A stretch of 64,000 nt of DNA, from assembly GCA_037355855.1 (NCBI GenBank), contig CM074762.1, forward strand, positions 5,921,664 to 5,985,663, given 5' to 3'. Of this stretch, positions 23,587 through 34,648 are shown piece by piece (position 1 is the stretch's first letter; each line of letters starts with the position of its first letter). The position numbers were made by a program, and so were the translations under genes. The stretch is from Pseudo-nitzschia pungens (Eukaryota > Bacillariophyta > Bacillariophyceae > Bacillariales > Bacillariaceae). The notes below the pieces were generated by a model. The model searched no databases and was not told the origin of the DNA. It saw only the letters and a program-made list of their open reading frames with translations.

Positions 23587-24069
23587 TTACCAGAAACCTA
23601 ATGAAACTGCTTTATCAATTGGTAAACATGCACCAATACCTAACCAAACTGCTGTGAAGAAACCTAAAATGAATAATAAGCTTGCAATCGGACGACGGAA
23701 TGGGTTTTGGAATTTGTTAACATTTTCAATAAATGGAACAGTAATAAGCCCAGCTGGAACAGCTGCCATTGCTAATACACCTAATAATTTATTAGGTAAT
23801 ACTCGTAATAAGTTAAATGTTGGGAAGAAATACCATTCTGGTAAAATTTCTAATGGTGTATTAAATGGATCTGCAGGTTCACCCATTTGAGTCGGTGCTA
23901 AAACTGCTAAACCTGTACAACATGCAAAAATACCTAACATTGTTAATGGGAAAATGTATAAGATATCATTTGGCCATGCTGGCTCACCATAATAGTTATG
24001 ACCCATTCCTTTTGCTAATTTTGCTCTTAATTTTGGATCCGTTAAATCCGGTTTTTTAATTACTGACAT
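23587..24069 (-). CDS. petD: Cytochrome b6f subunit IV
   Basis: A 160-residue protein of standard length with three membrane helices, starting [21 protein letters not shown]. It contains the Qo-site PEWY ([17 protein letters not shown]). No intron. It follows petB by 34 nt. Confidence 0.97.
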   Translation of the reverse strand: MSVIKKPDLTDPKLRAKLAKGMGHNYYGEPAWPNDILYIFPLTMLGIFACCTGLAVLAPTQMGEPADPFNTPLEILPEWYFFPTFNLLRVLPNKLLGVLAMAAVPAGLITVPFIENVNKFQNPFRRPIASLLFILGFFTAVWLGIGACLPIDKAVSLGFW

Positions 24070-24103
24070 AATATTTTATTAGTTAAATTATTTAATTGTT
24101 CAA

Positions 24104-24751
24104 TTATAGAGGACCTGAAATACCTTGTTTGCGAATCATTAAGAAATGAGTTAGCATTAAAACTGCTGCTGCTACAGGTAAAACAAATGTATGAGCACTA
24201 TAGAATCGTGTTAAAGTTGCCTGGCCAACACTTTCACCACCACGTAAAATTAAAACTAATGGGGGTCCAACAACTGGTACCGCTGCTGGTACACCTGTTA
24301 CAATTTTACATGCCCAGAATCCTACTTGATCCCAAGGTAATGAGTAGCCTGTTACACCAAATGACACTGTTACAACTGATAAAATAACACCAGTTACCCA
24401 AGTTAATTCTCGAGGTTTTTTGAAACCACCTGTTAAATATACACGGAATACATGTAGTACTAACATTAATACCATCATACTAGCAGACCAACGGTGTAAA
24501 GAACGAATTAACCAACCAAAATTTACACTTGTCATAATGTATTCTACTGATGCAAATGCATCAACTACACTAGGTCGATAGTAGAAAGTCATTGCAAATC
24601 CAGTTGCAACCTGAATTAAGAAACAAGTAAGAACAAGACCACCAAAACAATAAAAGATATTTACATGCGGCGGAACATATTTACTAGAAATATCATCAGC
24701 AATTGCTTGAACTTCTAATCGTTCCTCAAACCAATCATATACCTTGCTCAT
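24104..24751 (-). CDS. petB: Cytochrome b6
   Basis: A 215-residue four-helix protein, the electron-transfer core of the b6f complex. It starts [20 protein letters not shown]; the open frame extends 12 codons upstream, but this Met gives the universal length. Haem-ligand histidines are in [17 protein letters not shown] and SAHTFVLP, and the haem-c Cys is in VNIFYCFGG. No intron. Confidence 0.97.
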   Translation of the reverse strand: MSKVYDWFEERLEVQAIADDISSKYVPPHVNIFYCFGGLVLTCFLIQVATGFAMTFYYRPSVVDAFASVEYIMTSVNFGWLIRSLHRWSASMMVLMLVLHVFRVYLTGGFKKPRELTWVTGVILSVVTVSFGVTGYSLPWDQVGFWACKIVTGVPAAVPVVGPPLVLILRGGESVGQATLTRFYSAHTFVLPVAAAVLMLTHFLMIRKQGISGPL

Positions 24752-24799
24752 AAGATAATTTTTACATTCTTCAACGCTATTAAGCAAACTTTATAATAA

Positions 24800-24887
24800 A
24801 GGCGAGAGTGGGATTCGAACCCACGGAACCCGTAAAGATTCATCTGATTTCAAATCAGACGCAATCGACCAACTCTGCCATCTCGCC
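24800..24887 (-). tRNA. trnS(UGA): tRNA-Ser (UGA)
   Basis: An 88-nt class II tRNA. It has acceptor GGCGAGA/TCTCGCC, anticodon TGA in loop TTTGAAA, a long variable arm and T-loop TTCGAAT. Confidence 0.94.
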
Positions 24888-24921
24888 AAAAAGATTAGTT
24901 TTAAAACTAATCTTGATTTTA

Positions 24922-25341
24922 TTAACTTTCGTATGTAGTTGTTTCACTAAATTTAATTTGACTTGGATTCGGATTTTTTCCAATAGAAAAATCACGACTA
25001 CCACAAGCAACTCGACCTGGATTTACTTTTTCAGGTACGACACCATCTTTTGGATGTAAATATTGAACTTCACCACTTGGGAAAATCCGATAAATTTTAT
25101 AGTTATTGATCTTAAACGTTCTCAATTGAGTTCCTAATGCTAAACACTGTTCTTTTCGTGCCATATACAATAGATTCTCTCCACTACGCATCATTGCTGC
25201 GCCACCAGTTGGCATTTCAAAGATTTGTTCTTTCGCGCTTGTCCAAGTAATAGCATATTTTTCTTCAACCTCAGCTGAGCGTAACCAACCGCCAGTACTT
25301 CCGCCGAATGTTGGGAAAGGTGTTTGTAAGTTTAATGTCAT
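24922..25341 (-). CDS. psaD: Photosystem I subunit II (ferredoxin-docking)
   Basis: A 139-residue stromal photosystem I subunit that docks ferredoxin. It contains the PsaD blocks [37 protein letters not shown] and [20 protein letters not shown]. Full length compared with cyanobacterial PsaD. Plastid-encoded in red-lineage algae. Confidence 0.97.
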   Translation of the reverse strand: MTLNLQTPFPTFGGSTGGWLRSAEVEEKYAITWTSAKEQIFEMPTGGAAMMRSGENLLYMARKEQCLALGTQLRTFKINNYKIYRIFPSGEVQYLHPKDGVVPEKVNPGRVACGSRDFSIGKNPNPSQIKFSETTTYES

Positions 25342-25437
25342 TTGTAAAACTTTATAAATGTTTAATATTCAATATATAATTTTAATATAAAAAAAAAGTT
25401 TTTTATTAAAATTATTAGAACTAAAACTATTTGCTTC

Positions 25438-25512
25438 TAGCGGAGAGTGGATTTGAACCACCGTCCTTCGGGTTATGAGCCCAACGAGCTAACCAGGCTG
25501 CTCTACTCCGCG
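25438..25512 (-). tRNA. trnfM(CAU): Initiator tRNA-fMet (CAU)
   Basis: A 75-nt tRNA with anticodon CAT in loop CTCATAA, an anticodon stem ending in GGG/CCC pairs, and a mismatched first acceptor pair (C1-U72). These last two are the hallmarks of a bacterial initiator. Confidence 0.93.
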
Positions 25513-25734
25513 TCAAATAACTAAGTTTTAATTCTTACATCTAAGTATTCGAATTAAAATTATTCTACAGTTAATAACTTACTATGTATTGTAACATAAT
25601 TGAATTAAAATTGTCAATGATTATTTAAAAAAAAGTTTGGAGGGTTACGATATGGTAATTTTTGTATAAACTTTTAGCTTTGAATATTATTTTTATTATT
25701 TTTTTCAAAATTGTCTACAATATAAAGATGAAAA

Positions 25735-25890
25735 CTCATCCGAAACAGCGATCAAACTTTCTAGGGTAGGAACGCTTCGACGTTCACACAGATGGAATTC
25801 TGTATCAACTACAGACAAGTATGACAAGTTTATTCAAATTCCTGTTTCTTTCCTTATGAGCGTTTCATAGATTTTTGTCTCCCAATAAGG
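25735..25890 (+). promoter_or_regulatory. Structured psaA 5' leader
   Basis: Downstream of a possible -10 box (TACAAT, 25716-25721) the leader folds. GAAACAG (25742-25748) pairs with CTGTTTC (25842-25848), and CTCAT (25735-25739) pairs with ATGAG (25856-25860). Inside are GAACG/CGTTC (25770-25785) and two competing hairpins: ACAGA/TCTGT (25788-25803) and TCTGTA/TACAGA (25799-25815). CCTTAT (25852-25857) can also pair with ATAAGG (25885-25890), part of the psaA ribosome binding site. Alternatively it is an independent small RNA. The rest of 25513-25734 is AT-rich with nothing recognised. Confidence 0.5.
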
Positions 25891-25900
25891 AGAAATATTA

Positions 25901-28159
25901 ATGGCAATAAGCTCAACAGATCTTCAGGAAAAAAATTTTGAAGTTTTTATCGATAAAGATGCAGTCGAAACGAGTTTCGCGAAATGGGCCCAACCAGGTC
26001 ATTTTTCTCGAACTTTAGCAAAAGGTCCAAAAACTACAACTTGGATTTGGAACTTACATGCTGACGCGCATGATTTTGATACTCAAACAAATTCCTTAGA
26101 AGAAGTTTCTCGAAAAATTTTCAGTGCACATTTTGGACAATTAGCAATTATTTTCTTATGGATTAGTGGTATGCATTTCCATGGTGCATATTTCTCTAAC
26201 TATTCAGCTTGGTTAAATGATCCTGTCAATATTAAACAAAGTTCTCAAGTTGTTTGGCCAATTGTTGGTCAAGAAATTTTAAATGGGGATGTAGGTGGTA
26301 ACTTCCAAGGTGTTCAAACAACTTCTGGTTGGTTCCAGATGTGGCGTGCGGAAGGTATTACTAGTGAAGTGGAATTATATTGGATTGCAATTGGTGGACT
26401 TGCTATGTCAGCAATTATGCTATTTGCAGGCTGGTTCCATTACCACAAAGCTGCACCTAGATTAGAATGGTTCCAAAATGCGGAATCAATGATGAATCAC
26501 CATTTAGCTGGTTTATTAGGCTTAGGATGTTTATCTTGGTCTGGTCACCAAATCCATATTGCTTTACCAATTAACAAATTGTTAGATGCGGGTGTATCAC
26601 CACAGGAAATTCCATTACCTCACGAATTTTTAATCAATCGTGAATTAATGAGTCAATTATATCCTAGTTTTTCAAAAGGATTAGCGCCGTTCTTTGGCGG
26701 TCACTGGGGTGAATATTCTGATTTCTTAACATTTAAAGGTGGTTTAAATCCTGTAACAGGAGGCTTATGGTTAAGTGATATTGCTCATCATCATTTAGCT
26801 TTAGCAGTCTTATTCATTTTTGCTGGTCACATGTATCGCACAAACTGGGGTATTGGACACAGCATGAAAGAAATTTTAGAGGCTCATAAAGGACCATTTA
26901 CTGGTGAAGGTCACAAAGGTTTATACGAAATTTTAACAACTTCATGGCATGCTCAATTAGCAATTAATTTAGCTATGATGGGTTCATTAAGCATTATTGT
27001 GGCACATCATATGTATGCAATGCCACCATATCCTTATATTGCTACAGACTACGCAACACAACTTTCATTATTCACTCACCATATGTGGATTGGTGGATTC
27101 TGTGTGGTTGGTGGTGCAGCTCATGGAGCAATCTTTATGGTTCGTGATTATACACTTGCTGATAATTATAATAATTTATTAGATCGAGTTTTACGTCACC
27201 GTGATGCAATTATTTCGCACTTAAATTGGGTTTGTATTTTCTTAGGATGTCATGCTTTTGGATTCTATATTCATAATGATACAATGCGAGCGTTAGGTCG
27301 TCCGCAAGATATGTTCTCAGATAAAGCAATTCAATTACAACCAATTTTTGCTCAATGGATTCAAAATATTCATTTACTAGCACCGGGAACAACAGCTCCA
27401 AATGCCTTAGCTACAACTAGTTACGCTTTTGGTGGTGAAGTAGTAGAAGTAGGTGGTAAAATTGCAATGATGCCTATTCAATTAGGTACAGCTGATTTTA
27501 TGGTACACCATATTCACGCTTTTACAATTCATGTAACTGTTTTAATTTTATTAAAAGGTGTGTTATACGCACGAAGCTCAAAATTAATTCCGGATAAAGC
27601 AAACTTAGGTTTCCGTTTCCCTTGTGATGGTCCAGGTCGTGGTGGTACATGTCAAAGTTCAAGTTGGGATCATGTGTTTTTAGGTTTATTCTGGATGTAT
27701 AATTCAATTTCAGTAGTAATTTTCCATTTCAGTTGGAAAATGCAATCTGATGTTTGGGGTACTATTTCACCTGATGGTAGTATTTCACATATTACTGGTG
27801 GTAACTTTGCGAAAAGTGCTATTACAATCAATGGTTGGTTACGTGATTTCTTATGGTCACAAGCTTCACAAGTAATTCAATCGTATGGTTCTGCATCGTC
27901 AGCATATGGTTTAATTTTCTTAGGCGCTCACTTCATTTGGGCATTTAGTTTAATGTTCTTATTCAGTGGTCGTGGATATTGGCAAGAATTAATCGAGTCA
28001 ATTGTTTGGGCACATAATAAATTAAACTTTGCACCAGCTATTCAACCACGTGCATTAAGTATTACACAAGGTCGTGCAGTTGGATTAGCTCACTACTTAT
28101 TAGGTGGTATTGGAACAACGTGGTCATTCTTCTTAGCACGTGCAATCTCAATTAGTTAA
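25901..28159 (+). CDS. psaA: Photosystem I P700 apoprotein A1
   Basis: A 752-residue core protein with 11 membrane helices that binds P700, the chlorophyll chain and phylloquinone. With PsaB it holds the [4Fe-4S] centre FX through [13 protein letters not shown] strong ribosome binding site (AAGGAG) lies 9 nt before the ATG. psaB follows after 125 nt. Its last nine codons or so reappear at 62439-62467, so the inverted repeat starts inside the gene. Confidence 0.98.
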   Translation: MAISSTDLQEKNFEVFIDKDAVETSFAKWAQPGHFSRTLAKGPKTTTWIWNLHADAHDFDTQTNSLEEVSRKIFSAHFGQLAIIFLWISGMHFHGAYFSNYSAWLNDPVNIKQSSQVVWPIVGQEILNGDVGGNFQGVQTTSGWFQMWRAEGITSEVELYWIAIGGLAMSAIMLFAGWFHYHKAAPRLEWFQNAESMMNHHLAGLLGLGCLSWSGHQIHIALPINKLLDAGVSPQEIPLPHEFLINRELMSQLYPSFSKGLAPFFGGHWGEYSDFLTFKGGLNPVTGGLWLSDIAHHHLALAVLFIFAGHMYRTNWGIGHSMKEILEAHKGPFTGEGHKGLYEILTTSWHAQLAINLAMMGSLSIIVAHHMYAMPPYPYIATDYATQLSLFTHHMWIGGFCVVGGAAHGAIFMVRDYTLADNYNNLLDRVLRHRDAIISHLNWVCIFLGCHAFGFYIHNDTMRALGRPQDMFSDKAIQLQPIFAQWIQNIHLLAPGTTAPNALATTSYAFGGEVVEVGGKIAMMPIQLGTADFMVHHIHAFTIHVTVLILLKGVLYARSSKLIPDKANLGFRFPCDGPGRGGTCQSSSWDHVFLGLFWMYNSISVVIFHFSWKMQSDVWGTISPDGSISHITGGNFAKSAITINGWLRDFLWSQASQVIQSYGSASSAYGLIFLGAHFIWAFSLMFLFSGRGYWQELIESIVWAHNKLNFAPAIQPRALSITQGRAVGLAHYLLGGIGTTWSFFLARAISIS

Positions 28160-28284
28160 ATTCCTGAAACGTTTGTAACGTTTTACTATTTAACTCTTAT
28201 ACATTCATCAGATGTAAAATATTAAAAGATTACTTAATATTTTATTACTAACTAAAATTTATATAAATAAGGTATTTTATAATT

Positions 28285-30486
28285 ATGGCAACTAAATTCC
28301 CAAAATTTAGCCAAGCCCTAGCACAAGATCCAGCAACGAGACGAATCTGGTATGGGATCGCAACTGCTCATGATTTAGAAGCTCATGATGGTATGACAGA
28401 AGAAAACTTGTACCAAAAGATCTTTGCATCACACTTTGGTCACTTAGCTATCATCTTCTTATGGACTTCTGGAAATCTTTTTCATGTTGCTTGGCAAGGA
28501 AATTTCGAAAAATGGGTCGCTAATCCTTTAAAAGTGAAACCAATTGCACACGCAATTTGGGATCCACACTTTGGTGATTCAGCTTTAAAAGCGTTTAGTA
28601 AAGGAAATGCATATCCAGTGAATATTGCATATTCAGGTGTCTACCAATGGTGGTACACAATTGGATTCCGTACTAATCAAGAATTATATGCAGGCTCAAT
28701 TGGACTATTATTACTTTCATGTGCATTGTTATTTGCGGGTTGGTTACATTTACAACCAAAATTCCGCCCAAGTTTATCTTGGTTTAAAAACAACGAGTCA
28801 CGCTTAAACCATCACTTATCAGGTTTATTAGGTGTTAGTTCATTAGCATGGACGGGACATATTGTTCACGTAGCAATTCCTGTTTCACGTGGTGTACACG
28901 TTGGTTGGGATAATTTCTTAACGACTCCACCGCATCCTGCTGGTTTAACTCCATTCTTTACTGGAAATTGGACTGTTTACGCAGAAAATCCTGATAGTCC
29001 TTCTCATGTTTATGGAACAAGTGAAGGTGCTGGAACGGCAATTTTAACATTCTTAGGTGGTTTCCACCCACAAACTCAAGCATTATGGTTAACTGATATT
29101 GCACATCATCAATTAGCAATTGCTGTTGTCTTCATCGTTGCGGGTCATATGTACCGAACAAACTTTGGTATTGGTCACAATATGAAAGAAATCTTAGATG
29201 CTCACCGACCTCCTGGAGGTAGATTAGGAGCTGGTCATGTGGGATTATTTGAAACAATTACAAATTCTTTACACATGCAATTAGGTTTAGCATTAGCAAG
29301 TTTAGGTGTTGCAACTTCTTTAACTGCTCAACATATTTATGCATTAACTCCGTATGCTTACTTATCGAAAGATTTTACAACTGAAGCAGCGCTATACACT
29401 CATCATCAATATATCGCTGGTTTCTTAATGGTTGGAGCATTTGCACACGGTGCTATCTTCTTTGTTCGTGATTACGATCCAGAGTTAAATAAAAATAATG
29501 TTTTAGCAAGAATGTTAGAGCATAAAGAAGCTATTATTTCACATTTAAGTTGGGCATCTTTATTCTTAGGCTTCCATACATTAGGCTTATATATTCACAA
29601 TGACACAGTAGTGGCATTTGGTCAACCAGAAAAACAAATTTTATTTGAACCTGTATTTGCAGAATATATTCAAGCAGCATCAGGGAAAGCAATCTATCAA
29701 TTTAATGTTCTACTTTCATCATCAACTAGTCCTGCTACTATTGCTGGAAACCAAGTTTGGTTACCAGGTTGGTTAGAAGCTATTAATAATGATAAGAATG
29801 ATTTATTCTTAACTATTGGACCAGGTGACTTCTTAGTTCATCACGCTATTGCTTTAGGTTTACATGTTACCGCATTAATTTTAGTGAAAGGTGCTTTAGA
29901 TGCACGTGGTTCAAAATTAATGCCGGATAAAAAAGACTTTGGTTATAGTTTCCCTTGTGATGGTCCAGGTCGTGGTGGTACATGTGATATTTCAGCATGG
30001 GATGCTTTCTATTTAGCTATGTTCTGGATGTTAAACACAATTGGTTGGGTAACATTCTACTGGCACTGGAAACACATGACAATTTGGGGCGGTAACCCAG
30101 GTCAATTTAATGAATCATCAAACTACATTATGGGTTGGTTAAGAGATTACTTATGGTTAAACTCATCACCATTAATTAATGGTTACAACCCATTTGGTAT
30201 GAATAATTTATCTGTTTGGGCTTGGGCTTTCCTATTTGGTCATTTAATTTGGGCTACTGGATTCATGTTCTTAATTTCTTGGCGTGGTTACTGGCAAGAA
30301 TTAATTGAAACATTAGTTTGGGCTCATGAACGTACACCACTTGCGAACTTAGTTCGTTGGCGTGATAAACCAGTCGCTTTATCGATTGTTCAAGCACGTT
30401 TAGTTGGTTTAGTACATTTCTCTGTTGGTTATATTGTAACATACGCTTCGTTTGTTATTGCATCAACTTCTGGGAAATTTGCATAA
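28285..30486 (+). CDS. psaB: Photosystem I P700 apoprotein A2 (repeat copy 1)
   Basis: A 733-residue partner of PsaA with 11 membrane helices, FX ligand motif [12 protein letters not shown], and the C-terminal phylloquinone-site segment near [21 protein letters not shown]. Normal length. Complete in both repeat copies, which doubles its gene dose relative to psaA. Confidence 0.98.
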   Translation: MATKFPKFSQALAQDPATRRIWYGIATAHDLEAHDGMTEENLYQKIFASHFGHLAIIFLWTSGNLFHVAWQGNFEKWVANPLKVKPIAHAIWDPHFGDSALKAFSKGNAYPVNIAYSGVYQWWYTIGFRTNQELYAGSIGLLLLSCALLFAGWLHLQPKFRPSLSWFKNNESRLNHHLSGLLGVSSLAWTGHIVHVAIPVSRGVHVGWDNFLTTPPHPAGLTPFFTGNWTVYAENPDSPSHVYGTSEGAGTAILTFLGGFHPQTQALWLTDIAHHQLAIAVVFIVAGHMYRTNFGIGHNMKEILDAHRPPGGRLGAGHVGLFETITNSLHMQLGLALASLGVATSLTAQHIYALTPYAYLSKDFTTEAALYTHHQYIAGFLMVGAFAHGAIFFVRDYDPELNKNNVLARMLEHKEAIISHLSWASLFLGFHTLGLYIHNDTVVAFGQPEKQILFEPVFAEYIQAASGKAIYQFNVLLSSSTSPATIAGNQVWLPGWLEAINNDKNDLFLTIGPGDFLVHHAIALGLHVTALILVKGALDARGSKLMPDKKDFGYSFPCDGPGRGGTCDISAWDAFYLAMFWMLNTIGWVTFYWHWKHMTIWGGNPGQFNESSNYIMGWLRDYLWLNSSPLINGYNPFGMNNLSVWAWAFLFGHLIWATGFMFLISWRGYWQELIETLVWAHERTPLANLVRWRDKPVALSIVQARLVGLVHFSVGYIVTYASFVIASTSGKFA

Positions 30487-30491
30487 TTTCC

Positions 30492-30525
30492 TCAAAAAGG
30501 TCAAATTAATCTTTGACCTTTTTGA
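30492..30525 (+). terminator. Hairpin after psaB (copy 1)
   Basis: A perfect 14-bp stem (30492-30505 with 30512-30525) and a 6-nt loop, 5 nt after the psaB stop. Likely 3' end of the psaA-psaB mRNA. Confidence 0.8.
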
Positions 30526-30619
30526 AAAACCATTATAAAAATTTGGAAAAAAACTTGAATTTTTTTGCCAAATCTTCTAAAGTTTAAAGTATAAGACTAT
30601 TTCATTTTGACTAGTTTAC

Positions 30620-30693
30620 CGGGATATAGCTCAGCTTGGTAGAGCACCTGCTTTGGGAGCAGGGGGTCGTAGGTTCAAATCCTACTATCCCGA
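30620..30693 (+). tRNA. trnP(UGG): tRNA-Pro (UGG) (repeat copy 1)
   Basis: A 74-nt cloverleaf with acceptor CGGGATA/TATCCCG, anticodon TGG in loop TTTGGGA and T-loop TTCAAAT. It sits between psaB and ycf89. The 268 nt to ycf89 show no clear feature. Confidence 0.95.
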
Positions 30694-30961
30694 TTAAAAA
30701 AAAGATTCTATTAAGTAAAAATAGAAGATAGAGATTTATTCAGAAGAGAAAAATCAAAATCAAATATTTATAGTTTAAGCTTCGTTGGCTCATTAAGCTC
30801 ACATTGAAAAATAATTCTTAGAAATAAGAATGTCATTATAGACAATTTTTTTTAAATTTATCCTTTCAAATATTTTTATTTTATATTATCATATTAATGT
30901 ACAATATTATGTCCTATATTTTTTAGTAATCAAATACTTATTAACTTAATACGAATTCAAA

Positions 30962-31900
30962 ATGGGTTTAGATGAAAAATTTGCTTCTGTTCGAACTGCA
31001 TTCTACGATAAAGTTGGAGAATTATTTAAAACAATCGCTTCTCAGTTTGGATATCCAGAAAATTCGGGTATGCCAACAATTACTCGAGTTTTAACTGAAG
31101 GGCAAGAAAGATTTGCATCGATGGATAGTCTCCCAAAACGGATAACATATTTTCCTCCAGATCAGTGTCCCGAAACCTGGTTTGAAATGGTCTTTGGACC
31201 AGCACCAAGAGTTGAGCCACTCCCGCGATATATATATGAAACTCAAGATGAAGGTTTTTATAACTTCTATATTGAAAACTATAAAAATCTTTTCTTTTTA
31301 CCTGATTCAATCTCTGAATTTATTCAAGTAAAATTAAATATTTGTTTAGATATTAGTACTCTTGAGATTATTCGTGAGGTTTTATTTATTGCATTAGTTT
31401 GTTATTCACAAATCGTCGTTTACAGACTTCTACTAGCTTGGTTTATTACTATTAATCCTTATTTATTTCCATGGTCATATCTAGTAACTGCCGTAGATTG
31501 GCTAGATGATACTTTACAAGGAATCATACCTGGTGTATTTGGTGTAAATATTACGGGAGGTCTTATTCTTGGAGCAATTGGGGCCCTAGCGGATAGTTTA
31601 AATCATTTGGTCTTTACTATGCCATTTCTTCCAAGTGAAGGAGAACCAACAAAACTAGTAATTAATAATCAATTAAAAGATGTACTAGTTTTCCATTATT
31701 TACCGGCCTTATGGTATAAACATCCTATTCCAAATGATATAAGAGAATTCTGGTTTACTGAACGACCAGATATTTTAGAATATATGAAGACAGCTTATGG
31801 TCATTTAGATCTAAATTTGTTCCCCGATAGTTATATAATTCATCAACAAGAAATGGTTGGTTTTAGTTTTTTGACTGATAATTTCCATAGTCTTTTTTAA
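30962..31900 (+). CDS. ycf89: Ycf89, diatom plastid membrane protein (repeat copy 1)
   Basis: A 312-residue protein starting MGLDEKFASVRTAFYDKVG, with hydrophobic segments near 130-160 and 185-215 and a soluble C-terminus. Its place between trnP and the 16S gene in the inverted repeat, its length and its start match Ycf89, a conserved hypothetical protein known from diatom plastids. No function is known and no enzymatic motif is visible. Confidence 0.85.
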   Translation: MGLDEKFASVRTAFYDKVGELFKTIASQFGYPENSGMPTITRVLTEGQERFASMDSLPKRITYFPPDQCPETWFEMVFGPAPRVEPLPRYIYETQDEGFYNFYIENYKNLFFLPDSISEFIQVKLNICLDISTLEIIREVLFIALVCYSQIVVYRLLLAWFITINPYLFPWSYLVTAVDWLDDTLQGIIPGVFGVNITGGLILGAIGALADSLNHLVFTMPFLPSEGEPTKLVINNQLKDVLVFHYLPALWYKHPIPNDIREFWFTERPDILEYMKTAYGHLDLNLFPDSYIIHQQEMVGFSFLTDNFHSLF

Positions 31901-31917
31901 GTTTATTGAGTTATTCA

Positions 31918-31959
31918 TAGAATTATTAATCTTATTATTTTGATTGATTAATAATTCTA
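31918..31959 (+). terminator. Hairpin after ycf89 (copy 1)
   Basis: A perfect 13-bp AT-rich stem (31918-31930 with 31947-31959) and a 16-nt loop, 18 nt after the ycf89 stop. A mirror copy is at 58639-58680. Confidence 0.6.
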
Positions 31960-32132
31960 ATAGTTTAAAGATTAAATCTCAGTTGATTATTATTTTTGTT
32001 TTTAAGTTATTAATTTTTTAAGTTTAAACTATTTATATTCTTGAAAACCTAGGACCTCTTACTTCATGAGCTAAGATATGAATCAACTTTATGAAACAAA
32101 CTTCAACTGAAGTTAATACAAAAAATTTATGG

Positions 32133-32141
32133 AAATTTAAA

Positions 32142-32176
<35 letters not shown>

Positions 32177-32975
32177 AGATGCTTTACACATGCAAGTCGT
32201 ACGAGAGTCTTTGACTCAAGTGGCGGACGGGTGAGTAACACGTAAGAATTTGCCTCTAGGAGGGGGACAACAGCTGGAAACGGCTGCTAATACCCCATAT
32301 GCTTCCGAGTGAAATGGATTTTTCCGCCTAGAGAGAAGCTTGCGCCTGATTAGCTTGTTGGTGAGGTAATGGCTTACCAAGGCGACGATCAGTATCTGGT
32401 TTGAGAGGATGATCAGACACACTGGAACTGAGACACGGTCCAGACTCCTGCGGGAGGCAGCAGTGGGGAATTTTCCGCAATGGGCGAAAGCCTGACGGAG
32501 CAATCTCGCGTGAGGGATGACTGCCTATGGGTTGTAAACCTCTTTTTTCAGGGAGGAATAAATGACGTGTACCTGAAGAATAAGCATCGGCTAATTCCGT
32601 GCCAGCAGCCGCGGTAATACGGAGGATGCAAGTGTTATCCGGAATCACTGGGCGTAAAGCGTCTGTAGGTGGTTTAATAAGTCAACTGTTAAATCTTGAG
32701 GCTCAACTTCAAAATCGCAGTCGAAACTGTTAGACTAGAGTATAGTAGGGGTAAAGGGAATTTCCAGTGGAGCGGTGAAATGCGTAGATATTGGAAAGAA
32801 CACCGATGGCGAAGGCACTTTACTGGGCTATTACTGACACTCAGAGACGAAAGCTAGGGTAGCAAATGGGATTAGATACCCCAGTAGTCCTAGCTGTAAA
32901 CAATGGATACTAGATGTTGAACAGATCGACCTGTGCAGTATCAAAGCTAACGCGTTAAGTATCCCGCCTGGGAAG

Positions 32976-33051
<76 letters not shown>

Positions 33052-33136
33052 CAACGCGAAGAACCTTACCAGGGTTTGACATGATACGAATTTCTTTGAA
33101 AGAAGAAAGTGCCTTTTGGAACGTATACACAGGTGG

Positions 33137-33202
<66 letters not shown>

Positions 33203-33454
33203 TTTTTAGTTGCCTATTTGGAACTCTAGAAAGACTGCTGGTTATAAACCGGAGGAAGGCGGGGATGACGTCAAGTCAGCATGCCCCTTACACCCTGGGC
33301 TACACACGTGCTACAATGGGTGAGACAATGAGATGCAAATCTGCGAAGACAAGCTAATCTATAAACTCTCTCTAAGTTCGGATTGTAGGCTGCAACTCGC
33401 CTGCATGAAGTTGGAATCGCTAGTAATCGCTGGTCAGCTATACAGCGGTGAATT

Positions 33455-33496
<42 letters not shown>

Positions 33497-33619
33497 CTGG
33501 TTATACCCGAAGTCGTTACTCTAACCATTTGGAGGAGGATGCCTAAGGTAGAATTAGTGACTAGGGTGAAGTCGTAACAAGGTAACCGTACTGGAAGGTG
33601 CGGTTGGATCACCTCCTTT
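32133..33619 (+). rRNA. rrs: 16S ribosomal RNA (repeat copy 1)
   Basis: Small-subunit rRNA of about 1,487 nt, from AGAGTTTGATCCTGGCTCAG to the anti-Shine-Dalgarno end GGATCACCTCCTTT. The 530-loop GTGCCAGCAGCCGCGGTAA and the decoding region are present. Ends are set by homology. A small leader hairpin, AACTTCA/TGAAGTT (32099-32114), lies just upstream. Confidence 0.97.
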
Positions 33620-33706
33620 TAAAAAGAAATTTTTAAATATAAGGTCGATAGATTCATTTTGATGAATCCAAAATCAAAAGTTATTGTAAACCAAACATAG
33701 GTTTAC

Positions 33707-33780
<74 letters not shown>
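33707..33780 (+). tRNA. trnI(GAU): tRNA-Ile (GAU) (repeat copy 1)
   Basis: A 74-nt cloverleaf with anticodon GAT (loop CTGATAA) in the 16S-23S spacer. No intron, unlike land plants. Confidence 0.96.
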
Positions 33781-33782
33781 GC

Positions 33783-33855
33783 GGGGGTATAGCTCAGTTG
33801 GTAGAGCACCGCCTTTGCACGGCGGTTGTCAGCGGTTCGAATCCGCTTACCTCCA
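33783..33855 (+). tRNA. trnA(UGC): tRNA-Ala (UGC) (repeat copy 1)
   Basis: A 73-nt cloverleaf with anticodon TGC (loop TTTGCAC). It follows trnI by only 2 nt. No intron. Confidence 0.96.
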
Positions 33856-33891
33856 CATGAAAAAACAACTCAATTTTTTAAGAAAAGTCTT

Positions 33892-34148
33892 AAATTCAAG
33901 GAATTAAGAGTTTATGGGGAATACCTTGGCATTCAGAAGCGATGAAGGACGCGTTTACCGGCGAAACGCTTCGGGGAGTTGGAAAAAAGCTATGATCCGG
34001 AGGTCTCCGAATGAGGAAACTTTTTATACTACTTATTGAATACATAGATAAGAAAGAGCAAACCTAGGGAACTGAAACATCTTAGTACCTAGAGGAAAAG
34101 AAAGTAAAAAACGATTCCCTTAGTAGCGGCGAGCGAAACGGGAGAAGC
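33892..34148 (+). rRNA. rrl: 23S ribosomal RNA, 5' part (repeat copy 1)
   Basis: The first ~257 nt of the large-subunit rRNA, with the 5' end placed at the segment that pairs with the 3' end (TTCAAG/CTTGAA). Cut by the N run. It is identical to the start of the complete copy ending at about 56706. Confidence 0.93.
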
Positions 34149-34648
34149 NNNNNNNNNNNNNNNNNNNNNNNNNNNNNNNNNNNNNNNNNNNNNNNNNNNN
34201 NNNNNNNNNNNNNNNNNNNNNNNNNNNNNNNNNNNNNNNNNNNNNNNNNNNNNNNNNNNNNNNNNNNNNNNNNNNNNNNNNNNNNNNNNNNNNNNNNNNN
34301 NNNNNNNNNNNNNNNNNNNNNNNNNNNNNNNNNNNNNNNNNNNNNNNNNNNNNNNNNNNNNNNNNNNNNNNNNNNNNNNNNNNNNNNNNNNNNNNNNNNN
34401 NNNNNNNNNNNNNNNNNNNNNNNNNNNNNNNNNNNNNNNNNNNNNNNNNNNNNNNNNNNNNNNNNNNNNNNNNNNNNNNNNNNNNNNNNNNNNNNNNNNN
34501 NNNNNNNNNNNNNNNNNNNNNNNNNNNNNNNNNNNNNNNNNNNNNNNNNNNNNNNNNNNNNNNNNNNNNNNNNNNNNNNNNNNNNNNNNNNNNNNNNNNN
34601 NNNNNNNNNNNNNNNNNNNNNNNNNNNNNNNNNNNNNNNNNNNNNNNN
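34149..34648. other. Assembly gap of exactly 500 N
   Basis: Placeholder. It joins 5' 23S to the middle of tufA. The missing 23S alone is more than 2.6 kb, so the gap length is nominal and the adjacency is doubtful. Confidence 0.95.

Larger units (their letters stand above)
28131..34148 (+). repeat. Inverted repeat, copy 1 (psaA 3' end to 5' 23S)
   Basis: This 6,018-nt stretch is mirrored at 56450-62467 (position p pairs with 90598-p). psaB, ycf89 and the encoded RNAs are identical in both. It carries the psaA tail, psaB, trnP, ycf89, 16S, trnI, trnA and the start of 23S. Copy 1 is cut by the N run at 34149. Confidence 0.95.

Noticed and set aside
32216..33612. Several ORFs of 60-113 codons across the 16S gene and its mirror copy
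   Set aside because: They are chance frames inside rRNA, duplicated only because the rRNA is duplicated.
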